This document shows positions 45,236 to 57,758 of a DNA stretch of 64,000 bases, in pieces. The position numbers and the translations under genes are program-made. Origin of the DNA: Nematostella vectensis. Its lineage: Eukaryota > Cnidaria > Anthozoa > Actiniaria > Edwardsiidae. Position 1 is the stretch's first letter, and the number at the start of each line of letters is the position of its first letter. Below the pieces are notes generated by a model that saw nothing but the letters and a program-made list of their open reading frames with translations, was not told the DNA's origin and searched no databases. Location of the stretch: NCBI RefSeq assembly GCF_932526225.1, contig NC_064041.1, positions 14,664,951-14,728,950 on the forward strand, read 5' to 3'.

Positions 45236-47088
45236 ATGGAAAGCAACTGTACTGCCTCACTTACAGCAACTGTAGATTTAAAAGGAAAAGTGACAGTAGA
45301 GGCAGTACTCACCCACTATGGTCATGGACATGATATCCAGCACCTTCGTTTGCCGACAGAAAAGAAAGATGAAATAGCTGCCAAACTGAAACAGGGAGTA
45401 ACAAAGGAAAAAATTCTACAAGATGTAAGGGACAGTGTATCAACTAAGAACATAGGCAGACACCACATTCTGGAGCGTAAAGACATCCAAAACATTGAAA
45501 GAGCATATGGGCTGAAAGATGTTCAACGTCATCCAAATGACCAACAAAGTGTGCTTGCATGGATAACAGAGTGGAGTTGAGAGGATAATAACCCTGTATT
45601 GTACTATAAACTACAGGGGCAGATAGCAGAGGAAGGGTATGACCTACAGAAATCCGATTTTTTTATTGTTTTGCAAAGTCAAATTCAAAAAAATATGCTA
45701 ACAAGATTTGGCCACAAAGGCATTTGCTGCGATTCAACTCATGGCACAAATGCATATGACTTTACACTAACAACAATATTAGTCATGGATGAGTTTGATC
45801 AAGGTTTTCCTGTGGGATGGTGTTTGTCAAGTCATGAGGACTTCATCACCATGACAATATTTATTAGGGAAATTAGGAAAAACTGTGGGGTCATACAGTC
45901 CAAGTTTTTTATGAGTGACATGGCCCCACAGTTCTACAATGCTTGGATAGCCATAATGGAAGGCCTCCGCCCTGCTAAGCTTATATGCACCTGGCACACT
46001 GACAAAGCTTGGCAGTTAGAACTCAGAAGAAAGATAGGTAGTAAGCAGGTTCAAGAGGAGGTGTACAAAATGATGAGGACTGCCCTCCAAGAAACTAATG
46101 AAGATGTTTTTGAGAAACTGCTTCTAGCTCTTCTAAACTACCTGGGCTCAAAAACAATAGAATTCTATGAATACTTTAGAAAAGACTGGGTGCTAAAGAA
46201 AAAGGAATGGGCATACTGTTATAGAAAAGGAATGGGGATAAATACAAACATGTATGTGGAAGCCTTCCACAGAGTGTTCAAAAGAGTGTATCTCAAAGGG
46301 AAAGTGAACAAACGTGTAGATACATGTTTGGTAAATCTCATGCAGTATGTGCGGGACAAGGCCTTCAATAGGATGATAAAAATGACAAAAGGAAAATTAA
46401 GCTATCGAATAAACAACATTTCTAAGAGACACAAACAAAGTTTGCTTATGTCCCCACAAAATGCTGTCACTGTAGGAGATGGAGTATGGTCTGTTTCATC
46501 AGACGACAACAAACATGTATACAGAGTAGTTTTGCATGCAAATTGTTGCCCGGAAGATACTAAATGCAAGGTGAGATGTAAAGAATGCAATATTTGCATT
46601 CATCAGTCTCAATGCACCTGTCCAGACTCCCTCATAACAACAACAATATGCAAGCATATCCACCTGGCAAAGAGACTGGCCGAACAAAAAGAAAATGAGC
46701 ATAAAAAAAAAGTCAATTAGAAACAAATTTAGACCAAGAAATAGAATTCCTGGCCAAATGTGTAGAGTCCAAAAAACCTGATGTGGATTCAGCCAAAGAA
46801 AGAATAAAGGAAAGACTCCTCCAGTTATTAGAGAAAGTTGATTGCTGTCACTCAGCAAGTATTCTAAAACAGCTAGAAAAGGACTTGACAAAAACACAAA
46901 ATCAGCTTACAGCCTTAATAAAAAAAGAGACTGATACAATCCCTCTGGCAAATAACAAAACTGCTCCAGCAAACAAGAAAATGGAGACACAGAGGTTCTA
47001 CTCAACAAAAAAGAAAACTAAAAAAAAAGACTACATGTATTGTCAAAGCCCACTAGGGAAGAACAAGATCAAATCCTTGCAAGCTTAA
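45236..47088 (+). pseudogene. MULE-type transposase with SWIM zinc finger, interrupted
   Basis: One frame from ATG 45236 is broken only by a TGA at 45578-45580 and continues to 46720. An A-run near 46705-46715 then shifts the frame, after which a basic tail runs to 47088. Catalytic positions: CCDSTHGTNAYDF (first Asp), FMSDMAPQFYNAW (second Asp), the C-x2-H signature CTWHTDKAW, and NMYVEAFHRVFK (Glu). A SWIM finger, CTC...CKHIH, lies near 46615-46665. This matches the Mutator-like transposase fold. The upstream TTTTTATATTCTAG at 45211-45224 could be a splice acceptor, so a 5' exon may exist. I could not find terminal inverted repeats. Confidence 0.8.
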
Positions 47089-49164
47089 CTGACCCTGTCT
47101 CTCAGATAGGTAAGGAAGTAATAATGTGCCTGGATAAGAAAAGAAAACACAGAGATTTTTCAACCCTAGATACAGTAGCTTATATACTCTAGATGTAAGG
47201 GTTGGTATTTGTACCACCAACCCCTCTCCCAGCTGAATCTGAAACTGTGTTACTTGGTTTCATGCAAAATTTGATATAAAATTTGGGGAAATTATTCACC
47301 CATGCACAAAAAGGTAAAACAGGAACTCATGCACATAAAAGAGTATAACAAACAAGAGGTATTTTGTCCAGCAACCTTTATTGATGAACAAGACTGCAAA
47401 TAACTACTATCCTCAAAAGAAACACCCCAGTTTACATTTTCAAAAGCCCCTACCTCCACCCCAGATCACTGGTTCCCCTCCACATTGAAGTTATGAATGA
47501 AAACATGATATTCCGTCTCATTATTTTACTATAAAGCCAAATGTTAGAAGTGTCTGGTTTTGCTTGCAGATAACAATACCAACAAAATTGCGTGTGACAG
47601 TTGTGAAATGGTACTTGACTGGTAAGCTTATCAGATTAATAAATTCTCAATAACAAAAACAACACTACCAATTAACTTTGAAAAATTAGTCAAAATATTT
47701 TGTTGGTTTCCTGTGAGTCCACTACATCAAACTTTGTGTTATCTTTGTGTTCCAGGATGTGTGCAAAACCTGCTGGCAACAACTGGATGTGCAAGGACGG
47801 CCTAGAGTCTGCATCGAAAAAGCAGAAACTTGTATAGCAGTCTATCCAATACTTTATTACTAGGGTCCCAGCATGCATAGGCAATGGCAACCTCATAAAA
47901 TGGAAGGGAATTAGGTTGAACTTCATTGAGCATGAATTTACAAGTTTTATTTGAATATTGTTCTGTATAATCCTGTTTATAATATTTCTAAGTGTTTGGT
48001 TGTTTGATTTGAGAATTGTTACGGGGCGACAATTCTGCTATTAATCCTTGTTCGCACTGAAATTGTCTAAAAACCCAAGCTACTACTTGGTTGAAGAGTA
48101 GTTGCTATCACCTTGATGGATACATATCTTCAATACCATTTATCCTACTGTAGGATGACGCTACGTCCTGTACAGACTGGTGTAGGGGACAATGGGTAAT
48201 TAAAATGAAGACTGCCATATAATTGAGACATTATTTTAACAAGTTTTTGCTTGAAATTAAATGCCTGGCCAAAGCTGAGAGGTTTGCATGTCTTGAATGG
48301 ATACCAATATATGAGTAGTACGATATTAGTTTTTAGTGCTGTGGTCTGTGGATCTTTCATGCAGAAATCGATCCGGTATCCAAAAACATTGACCTTACTG
48401 TTTTACCGTTGAAACCTTATCATTTTGAAAAAAGAAATATAACTATCAAAATACTACTTAAAGTTAAGATAGAAACATATAAAATACAACCTTACTCAAT
48501 TTTGGGGGGCGATAAAAAGGAATGGATCTTTTTCAGTTATACAGGAATCGATCTTGATCGATGAAATGGAGCTTTTCGCCACTTAATAAAGTACACTCAT
48601 AGGTTCTCTACTATGCAGGTTGGGAACTGATCTTTTATAACAGCTAACAATCCTATTAACTTAAGTATATGATATAAGCAACGTGTTCAAATATTGTGAT
48701 ACCTTAAATCTGTTAATTAAATCTGTTAATTATTATAAGTATATGATATAAGCAACGTGTTCAAATATTGTGATACCTTAAATCTGTTAATTATCGAACT
48801 CACCTCGTGTGCACAAAAGTCTTGATACTCAGCTTCTTTTTTCCAACCTCAAAGTGAAGAGACAATGGACAAAAGATCCTTCGAAGACGGTAAAAAAAGG
48901 TATTTTCAAATGTCTAACATCTTTGCTCGTGCCACAAAACGCAAAATAGAAGAGTAAAGTATCATCAAACAAACAAATTTCTCTATTCCGTCCCATGTGT
49001 GGAACAGCTTTAACGATGTTTGTCCGATGACCGCTCGGTGGGTATCGGCATACCGTCGGAAGACTATTGTTCTCTTGACCAATCAGGAACTGGATCGATT
49101 CCTGCATTTAGCCGCAAGTACCCCGTGGAAGAGGGGGCGGGGGGTATTCAGGGTAAATGTTATA
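47089..49164. other. Gene-free AT-rich stretch
   Basis: No supported gene. A 74-bp tandem duplication is visible at 48662-48794 (TAAGTATATGATATAAGCAA at 48662 and 48736). It may include the 3' part of the MULE. Confidence 0.5.
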
Positions 49165-49344
49165 GGGATGCTCGTCGGGGAATTAAAAAAAATACCCCTA
49201 AAAAATACCTGCAAACCAAAAATTGTTACCCTAAAGAAGCCATAAAAAATTCTAAGAGAAAAGCCTATTGTTTTCCCGGTTACCCCCTAAAAAGTTAGTA
49301 CCTGATGCCCGATTTTGACCCCTACAAAATACGACGAGCATCCC
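49165..49344. mobile_element. 180-bp MITE-like element
   Basis: Ends GGGATGCTCGTCG and CGACGAGCATCCC are perfect 13-bp inverted repeats. The interior is A-rich with several TACCCCCTA-like segments. No open frame. Confidence 0.6.
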
Positions 49345-49711
49345 TTTCAGGTCGAGATGGGAAGAGCCCCCCCTGTAATATGCGAACTCGTGCCGGAAAA
49401 ACTATCAAAGCCTACAGGCTACTAATGGCATCTTTCACCTTAGGATTGCTTAATCGATAGATGTGAACTTTAGAAGCACACTAGCATACACACATTGGCA
49501 CCAGTCGGGCCAAGACGGGACGCTAGCACAGTCTATTACCCGTGCAGTTTAGACTAGCAAAGGTCGCATGCGTGATCCGCACAATTGGCATCACGCTAGC
49601 CCGGTCGCAGCTCTAGATCCCACATGGATCTGAGCTGTGGTTTAAAGCACTTCGTTCGAGTCGAAGTCGCCCTGCAGTTTTTTTGCCGATGAAGTTTAAC
49701 TGAGGCAAACC

Positions 49712-49766
49712 GGCTATGCCATGCTGACGAGTCCTAATAAGGACGAAACAGCTGTCCATGGTTGCC
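49712..49766 (+). ncRNA. Hammerhead ribozyme, type I, copy 1
   Basis: Core CTGACGA (49724-49730), five-pair stem II closed by an AATA loop, CGAAAC (49744-49749), then a two-pair stem III with loop AGCT and the cleavage triplet GTC (49754-49756). Stem I pairs CCATG (49719-49723) with CATGG (49757-49761), plus an outer GGC/GCC pair across an internal loop. All invariant core bases are present. Confidence 0.88.
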
Positions 49767-50065
49767 GAACTGCACGGGTAATAGACTGTGCTAGCGTCCC
49801 GTCTTGGCCCGACTGGTGCCAATGTGTGTATGCTAGTGTGCTTCTAAAGTTAACATTTATGTATACATACTCGCAAGGATAGTTTGGCTATCCGACGGAG
49901 TTTTAGACTAGCAAAGGTCGCATGCGTGATCCGCACAATTGGCATCACGCTAGCCCGGTCGCAGCTCTAGATCCCACATGGATCTGAGCTGTGGTTTAAA
50001 GCACTTCGTTCGAGTCGAAGTCGCCCTGCAGTTTTTTTGCCGATGAAGTTTAACTGAGGCAAACC

Positions 50066-50120
50066 GGCTATGCCATGCTGACGAGTCCTAATAAGGACGA
50101 AACAGCTGTCCATGGTTGCC
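50066..50120 (+). ncRNA. Hammerhead ribozyme, type I, copy 2
   Basis: Identical to copy 1, 354 bp downstream; predicted cleavage after 50110. Cutting at both sites would release a 354-nt RNA. Confidence 0.88.
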
Positions 50121-50221
50121 GAACTGCACGGGTAATAGACTGTGCTAGCGTCCCGTCTTGGCCCGACTGGTGCCAATGTGTGTATGCTAGTGTGCTTCTA
50201 AAGTTCACATTTAATCGATAG

Positions 50222-51229
50222 AAACCGCTTCGCCCACTCCCCTGGACATTCTTTCCTCTCGGTTTAGTTTTGTAAGTGGAGAGATGTGCAAGCAATGCAA
50301 TTTTACTGGCAGTAACAGACCGATCGCCCCATACCCCGAACTGCACACACCTATAGCTCTCCCGAAACAAGACAGAGATTTCGAGCTTGAATGACGTGGA
50401 ACTATGGCTAAAAAATCAACAACCATCGTTACTCCCTTTGAACTTTCTAATTCTCTCAATTCAAATTGAGCTGGAAAGTTCCGATTTCTAGGGCAGTCTA
50501 GTGGGCGCAATGTTTTCGTAGTCGATATTTTGGATAAGGCTTTTTAGAGCTGTTAAAATGGCAAAAACTGATGTTGGTAATGTTTCGAACCAAACGACAC
50601 TCTGTTTTCACGATCTCCGACTTTCTTCTCCCTTTATTCGAATCAGCTCTCAATCTCTCTTACAATATGTCTTCTTTCACGAGTTTACCCCGTGCGATCC
50701 TATTACTAATTACATATTACTTAATTGGTGATCATAAACTAATAACTTTAACAACTTCCGGTACACAGAAACGGAACTTCCGGAACAACTGATACTTCGT
50801 GGAGATATTGTAAATTGGTCATGACCGATAGGTTTGACGATCGAAGCAAACTATTTTGGAGAAAAATCAGTCAGGATTAATCGATTGGTGGTGATATGAT
50901 TGCCATGGCGCCAGGAACGCCGTTCGTCGTGGGGTTAAGGACCTGGTTGGTGTACAATGTCGGCATTTCTGAACCGATCTCCAAATGAGATGAGTTATTA
51001 TATTGCATAGTCTTAGTAAATGGATATGTGTGCGATAGATGGTATTCATTCACCTCTTTCAGCAATTTCATTTTGAGACCGAAGACAAACAGAATCGATT
51101 ACCGGTGTCTTTTATTTACGAAGACTTTTTCCTCTCAGAAGATTAAATTATCTATTTTTCTACCGTTTGACACCCGGACTATGAATGTTTTCTGCTCATA
51201 AATGTGCATGATAAGCAATTGTCAGTTGA
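50222..51229. other. Gene-free stretch
   Basis: No supported gene. A segment at about 50380-50500 (TGGAACTATGGCTAAAAA, then GCTGGAAAGTTCCGATTTC) recurs diverged at about 57310-57400, so it is a dispersed repeat. Confidence 0.5.
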
Positions 51230-53740
51230 AGGGAACGAGCGACGCAGAAAGCTCTGCGCAAGAGGGTGGTTTTATTGATGCTTTGATAAAAATACTGGGA
51301 TACATTGATACTAGATGCATTTAATATACATTGAAACATGCGCACACCTTGCGCAATCCCCTAGGCGCACTGAGGTAAGTACGTCATCTAAAGACAACAT
51401 GAACCGGCACATTAACACTACATGAAGTACTGACCCAGAGGCAATAAAACAGCCGCCTGCTTTTGTGGTGCACCTCTTTGGAAAAAGGTCGATGCCTACA
51501 CGCTTTTCTATTGCAACCATTTTAGATATTCTCGTCAATCGCGATAAAAAAAATTGTTCGAAAGAAAAGATTTCGCAGACTGTGCGTGACCAAACGAAAC
51601 CTGGACAGTTGGGAGGCCTGTGGTGACGTCACAACCTGGTGCCGATATTGAAGACTACAATTGCGTCCGGACTATCGCACCCACAAAGTCCCTTGGGCAT
51701 TTCGGTAGATCCCAGTACTATGTTGTGGATCACCAGGACATGGGTAGCCATAAAGAACGCGATTGGCTGGGAAAGAAAAAAGGCAGAGGCATCTTAGTAT
51801 TTATAGCGCGATATTTGAAGTCTTTTGATTTGGCTATGTGGCGCGTGGGCTCTTAAGCTATGAAGGGGCTAAACTAACGAGATATAAATTTCAGTAGAGA
51901 ACTTTATCCGCTTGAATCATAGCGAAAATCGAGCGAAAGTCGAAGAATATCCAAGGAATAAAATAATACAGGGAAAGCTATATTTGTCCCTCCTGCGAAA
52001 ATTTAGTTCTTCTTGTAAAGGGAAAGTTTTAACTTTTCTTAATAGACTTTAGCGAACGTCATGTTCTTCTTTTTATGACAAGAAATGTTCCGTCTAACTT
52101 GGTTAAGGTTGATCAAACAGGTTATAACGTACTGCTGTATTTGGATGAAATCCACGGTGCTCCGCATTCGTTATTATCATGACCATCAAACACTGCAAGA
52201 CAAAAAGGCAATACGGTCATCGACGTTTTTATAATCATGACCATCGAATACTGCAAGACAAATCTTAGGTTTCAATTTCCGAACTAAGATGTCCACAGTG
52301 AAAAGACATTCAACGGTAATTGATAACAAAGAGCGGATCTATTGCTAAAATTATCAAGATGGATGGGTACCTCTATGGCAGCCGTTAGATATCTTGTATC
52401 CCAGAGACACGCCTTTGCAGTTGGACTCCCACACATAAGGGTACTCGTACGAGACAATTATTCTTGGACAGCTATAACGAACATTTTAAGAATTCTTGGA
52501 CAACTAAGAACAACATTAGTAGGATTCTTGGGCAACTAAGAGCAACATTAGTATGATTCTTAGACAACTAAGAACAACATTAGTATGATTCTTGAACAAC
52601 TAAGAACAGCACTAGTGTGATTCTTAGACAGCTAAGAACAACATTATTTGGATTCTTGGACAACTAAGAACAGCATTAGTATGATTCTTAGACAGCTAAA
52701 AACAACATTACTATGATTCTTGAACAACTAAGAACACGTTAGTATGATTCTTGAACAACTAGGAACAACATTAGTATGTTTCTTGAACAACTAAGAACAA
52801 CATAAGTAGGATTCTTGAACAACTAAGAACAACATTAGTATGATTCTTGGACAGCTCAGGACAACATTAGTATTAGACAACTAAGAACAATATTAGTATG
52901 ATTGTTAGACAACTGAGAACAACATTAGTATGATTCTAAGACAACTAAGAACAACATTAGTATGATTCTTGGACAACTAGGAAAGCATTAGTATGATTTT
53001 TAAACAACTAAGAACAACATTAGTATGATTTTTGAACAACTCAGAACAACATTAGTAGAATTCTTGGACAACCTAAAAACATTAGTATGATTCTTAGACA
53101 ACTAAGAACATGAAAAGCGGTTGGAATGTGTCTGTAAGAAACTTGCCTTGATCCTTTGCAAGACGAGTCAAAGTTTGATGATCCAGAGGGAATCTGTATG
53201 TAAAAAAAGCGGTACAATTTTAATAACGCATTTTCAATGATACTAATGATAAGGACTTTCAGGCGGTCCCCTTATCCTGTTTTTTTAGGGCAAGCCTCAG
53301 CCATTCTAGTATTTCCTGGTGAGAGATATTCCAGCTCTAATGGCGGTGGATGGGGCGTGCCTTGGCTACGGCCAAGATTATATGTGGAGGAGTACAAGAA
53401 CCGGCTGTACCTGTGTGATTCTATTAGAGTGGATGGTGCACGTTGGTAAAGCAGTGCCTACACTGACAATAAAGTCAGTCGCACCTAAACCGAATTTTTA
53501 AACAAAACCCCTTATCTACTCCTCCGTCGCGGAATTGCACGCTACACGAGTATTGGATCCACCCAACCTCCTCTGCAAATGGAATTATAATACCTTTAAT
53601 AACTATCTATCAATGTTGGGGCTGGTCAATTTCCATGAGAAAATATACCCCCCCCCCCCCCACACACACACACACCTTTAGCCCCCTATCAGTATTCACC
53701 ACTTCTAGTAATAGTCCAAGTTAACAATTACATAGCATAC
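51230..53740. other. Unit D downstream region
   Basis: Diverged counterpart of 8670-12620 without the piggyBac-like insertion. It includes a foldback remnant at 51230-51275, the expanded minisatellite at 52459-53108, and a possible degraded exon at about 53290-53480. Confidence 0.55.
52459..53108. repeat. About 32-bp minisatellite in unit D
   Basis: About 20 imperfect units of ATTCTTGGACAACTAAGAAC followed by AACATTAGTATG. Units B and C have only two or three of these units, so this is an expansion specific to D. Confidence 0.93.
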
Positions 53741-53744
53741 TTAC

Positions 53745-54807
53745 ACGGTAGAACACAGTGTAACGGTAGTCAACATCAACTCGGAAAGTCCCTGTGGAAA
53801 GGTGCAAAATGTGGTTAAATCGGATTATACAAATAAGTCATGATAATTCCTGTGAATGGAATTTATAGTGATTCTTGTTATTGAGGACTCCTGTTACCAT
53901 TAATAATCTTTACTTAACTACTAGATATCACTCAGGGTATACTGTTTGCTCAAGGTATAACCTAACCTTCTGTTTTGGCAAGCTGGTGGATGTCCGCATC
54001 AGATAATTTTCTCGCTGTGATGGTGGCATTAGTGAACGGAACACAGAGCTGTTCGTGCATGCAGTTGTGCTTTGACCGCTGCAGGTGGTTGTTGTCGGTT
54101 GAGCTGATGCCTACCACGAGCGTCCAGCCCCCACCTAATACGTATCGGTTTTTTTAAAGAAAGGAAGGAGGGAGGGAGGGAGGGAGGGAGGGAGGGAGGG
54201 AGGGAGGGAGGGAGGGTAGAGACATCACATACCAAAGCCTTTCATATCACAGTAGACCACGAGTCTTCGACCAGACGGCAGTTTAAAGTGGTAGTAACCA
54301 CTGGGAACAGACGCACGAGCAGATTTCAGGTCTGCGCATGACTGGACGCGATTCTTCGGAAAAAAAAATAAAGAGAAATGTTCTAATAATAAACATTTTT
54401 TTATAACAAAAACATGGATTAGAAGAGGAACCAAACAAACCAAAGTGTGCTCCTTATAACAAAATATTTCTAAATTATGAGCATACTCTATTGTAGGGTT
54501 CCATGTTTTCCATATATTGAACTTCACGACTCCCCGCTCCGAAGTCCGCAACATGTGTGTGCCGGTCCGCGTTTTTCAGCATACACATCCTGTCTGTTTT
54601 ACGGAAGGCGATACTGAGGCAGAAGAACTCCGACTGACACCGTGACATGCAATCCACGACATCCCAAGCCTCGCTTTCGCGGATTGTGTGACCTTTCACC
54701 TCATAACCATAAATGGAATACGATGACTCACATTGCTGACCGCTGACCCATCGAAAAAACAGTAGCCATGGTAAAACCAAGAACGTGGGTTTTCTTGGTG
54801 TTTCCAT
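53745..54807 (-). CDS. Secreted PAN/apple + fibrinogen-like protein, copy D (exons 1-4)
   Basis: Exon 1: 54487-54807. Exon 2: 54233-54353. Exon 3: 53967-54134. Exon 4: 53745-53791. Lengths and phases equal those of copy B (321, 121, 168 and 47 nt) with normal GT-AG borders and an intact GGGW motif. The signal peptide differs (METPRKPTFLVLPWLLFF) but the PAN cysteines are unchanged. Non-coding flanks have diverged far more than the exons, which suggests selection on the protein. Downstream exons are unresolved: the next shared block at about 53290-53480 does not join in frame. Confidence 0.8.
54160..54216. repeat. GGGA microsatellite in copy D
   Basis: About 13 GGGA units in the intron between exons 2 and 3, directly next to the exon 2 donor. 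Confidence 0.95.
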
Positions 54808-55132
54808 CTCTAAGTGCCAGTAAAAATCGTTTGAAAGGATTCGAAATAAAATACTGCAACTAATTGCAAACGATAGATGAACCTATATGCACTGGTTCAC
54901 ATCCTGTCAAAGAAATGGGCCGCAAAGAAAGCGTTTCTGTTCAGTTTCAGAACTTGTTTTCGCCGCGCGAGACGTAAGGGCTGGAAATTGCAGGCTACCT
55001 AAAAAAACAAAGCGATAGATATTGACTCAACTTTTCTGCTGCAATTAGTTTCTGACTCACACAGAAGCAAATAACAATCTTCCTTTCTTCTTGGTTCATT
55101 GAGATCCGCCCAATATTGCTGAAAAACTCAAA

Positions 55133-55135
<3 letters not shown>

Positions 55136-55214
<79 letters not shown>
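55136..55214. repeat. (TC)n microsatellite
   Basis: About 39 uninterrupted CT dinucleotides. It lies upstream of copy D, where copies A-C have no such tract. Confidence 0.98.
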
Positions 55215-57580
55215 AGATAGTAGCAAATTTATTGTTACTTTTTTTTGTATAATGCGCACTACAGTACAATGGTGACTCAAATTGTGTACATTGACATCGG
55301 AGGTACCCTTTAGAACATATGCTCCAAAATTAAAACTGTTCCAGCTTCAACAAGCTAGAGATTATAAGGGCTGGACTACTAAATAATTCATCCCCATTTT
55401 TGGTGTTTGTGCTATACAAATTGTGTGGGTAATTGTATTCTTACCTCGTTATTTTAAAAGAACATATTCATATTGAAACTAGAGAAAGGCGAAGAAAAGG
55501 AAAACGGTTTTAGTGTAATTAAACGCAAGCACAAGTTTCAGTTACTTTATAAAACGTTGACATTTTTTTATAAATACAGGTGGAAGTAGAACAAAAGGTG
55601 TCATATATTGTTTTCTATTTCAATCTTCAATAAAATTTTGCAAGACTTTAGAAAAATTGGGGAAAGTCGGGTCATTTATTTGGTAAGGAAAAATCAATAA
55701 AAAACAACACTCTGATTTGGTGATTGAAATGTATAGGCAAATACTAATTTTAGTTATGAAAATTTTAGTTTAGATGAAGAAACTAATGTTGACAAAGCTT
55801 CCTTTTCTAAATCAATTCCTTGAAGGCTTGAACAAAAAGGCATGATATATATGCCATTCTTCAGCATTCTTATCAAGTGATTTTTTTACCTGTCTTACCT
55901 TTGGGTTGAAACCACAGTTGATTAAATTGCGACGACCTAGCCAAAGCTTGAGTCGAATTGATTTGCGTAATTAGCATAAACATACTTTAATAAAACTTTA
56001 CGGGGACTTCCTCCCTAAGACGGTGCGCTCTGATTGGTTTGCTATCTCGTGACAAAGTTGTCGCGCCAAACAATGCGTAATGAGTAAATGCTCGAAATGA
56101 AACCTGACGCAATTTACTTTACTTGATTATACAATTCATAAAACAAGACTACTGAAAAAAAAAATGAAATGAAAAGAGAAACAGTCCTACCAATACGCTT
56201 TTCGTCTTTAGTGAAGAAAATCGAATGTGTTACGATATTACTTCTCAATCAAATTATCGATTGCTAGCCGTTCTTTTTTGTTGAACGTCCGTGAAAGTAT
56301 AGCGGACGTAAACCAACGCGTATATCTGACCCAAAATATCATATCTTTTAATTTTTCATTTGGCTAAAATGAGATATCCAACAAACACCTGACGCCAAAC
56401 AGGTAGTTTTATTTTAAATGTTTTATTTTAAAAGTTTCCAGCAAGTACAATGTCTCTCTAGCAAAAAAAAAAAAAAAAAAAAAAAAAACGGGAACAGCCA
56501 GGTACTTGAAAAAACAAAAACTCCGTTCCTCTTGCTTATTACAAGTTTACTTCCGGTCGATTACGCAACAATCTCAGATGATTTCAAACGGAAAACACGA
56601 AAAATATTTAAAAATTGTAAAAGCAATGTGTCTATTGGAAGTTTTTAGTCCATTCATTCTGTGGTTTGACCACCACTAATTACAGAAATGAAAACGAGGC
56701 TGAAACCGGAAGTAGAATTATTTCGCCTGTTTACAACCCTAATTGCACCGAATTTGAAAGGATCTGAGATGGGGGTGGTACAGTCAAGATGCTTAATCAG
56801 TTATTATGAGTTACACTCTGTTGCAACATGGAGACGAGGCGGAAACTGGCAGAAATTTATTCAACTGCTTTTTTGTTTGTGTTGCACCGAATCTGAATAA
56901 TAAGACAACGATGGTACTATAAGTGCATTAAATTTAATCTATATGAGACATGACTGGCAAAACAAGATCTTTAATCAGTTATCACGGGTAAAAGAAAAAT
57001 TCCGAAAAGCTCGCGGATTTCTTTCAAAAAGAAAATTGGCTGAATAAAGCGACATAACCCATTGGTGATACGTTACATGGTGAAACTGCACGGCGTACTA
57101 TTAATCTTCAATAGCATCGTCGTTTTCTTGAGTCAGGACAGGGGAGTTTGCACAGCCAGAGCCTTTACATTGTCCACAAGCTGGCGAACATTCTAGGTTT
57201 TGTTTTCGACAGGAACATTGCTATTACTGCGATGTGTGTTAATTTGGTTGTCGGGTGCTTTGGGCAAGTCAGTCATCAAAGGCCCGAAACAAGACATAGA
57301 TTTCGATCTTTAATGAAGTGGAACCATGGCTAAAAATAAAACATATATCTTCGTCACTCCCTTCGAAATTTCAAATTGTGAACTGGAAAGTTCCGATTTC
57401 CTTTTCCCCCGTTAAGGTTTCAACTACACCGTTTTTTCTAATTTTACGCGGTGGACATCCCGGGGGCGCGAGGCTGGGGAATGTAAGTTCCCACCGTGAC
57501 TCTTATGGGCCTTTTGTTTTGGAGTCACCTGACTGTAGGTCAATCGAATGAACTATCCATCTAAACAACAACCTCTTCGT
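55215..57580. other. Upstream region of copy D and intergenic sequence
   Basis: From 55500 to 56460 it is a diverged version of the sequence upstream of copies A-C, without any 37-bp minisatellite; a 24-A run lies at 56464-56487. From 56690 to 56900 a degenerate repeat of about 140 bp occurs twice (ACGAGGCTGAAACCGG and ACGAGGCGGAAACTGG). No gene is supported. Confidence 0.5.
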
Positions 57581-57758
57581 TCGTTTTGTGATTTATTTAC
57601 AAAATATTCGCGTTAGAGAATAATATTGTTTTACTAATTCCTATTCTATTCTTAACTTAAAAACGGAATTAAATGTCTGTCTACCAAATCATTCAAGGGC
57701 CCTTGATAGATCCTGGAGATTTCATCATAATTTCTAAGAAAGGGTTTCTAAGAAATCG

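Larger units (their letters stand above)
49461..50210. mobile_element. Dimeric hammerhead-ribozyme retroelement (retrozyme-like)
   Basis: Two direct units of 354-bp period (AGACTAGCAAAGG at 49551 and 49905) each carry a hammerhead ribozyme. They are preceded by an inverted partial copy (49461-49549) of the unit's 3' end, so the whole begins ATGTGAACTTTAGAAGC and ends with its complement. TTAATCGATAG is duplicated on both sides (49450-49460 and 50211-50221). There is no protein frame, so it depends on another element's reverse transcriptase. Tandem hammerhead units with short stem III are typical of metazoan retrozymes and of Penelope-like elements. Confidence 0.8.

Noticed and set aside
49613..50370. 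69- and 100-codon minus-strand frames
   Set aside because: They lie across the hammerhead units and repeat only because the unit is duplicated.
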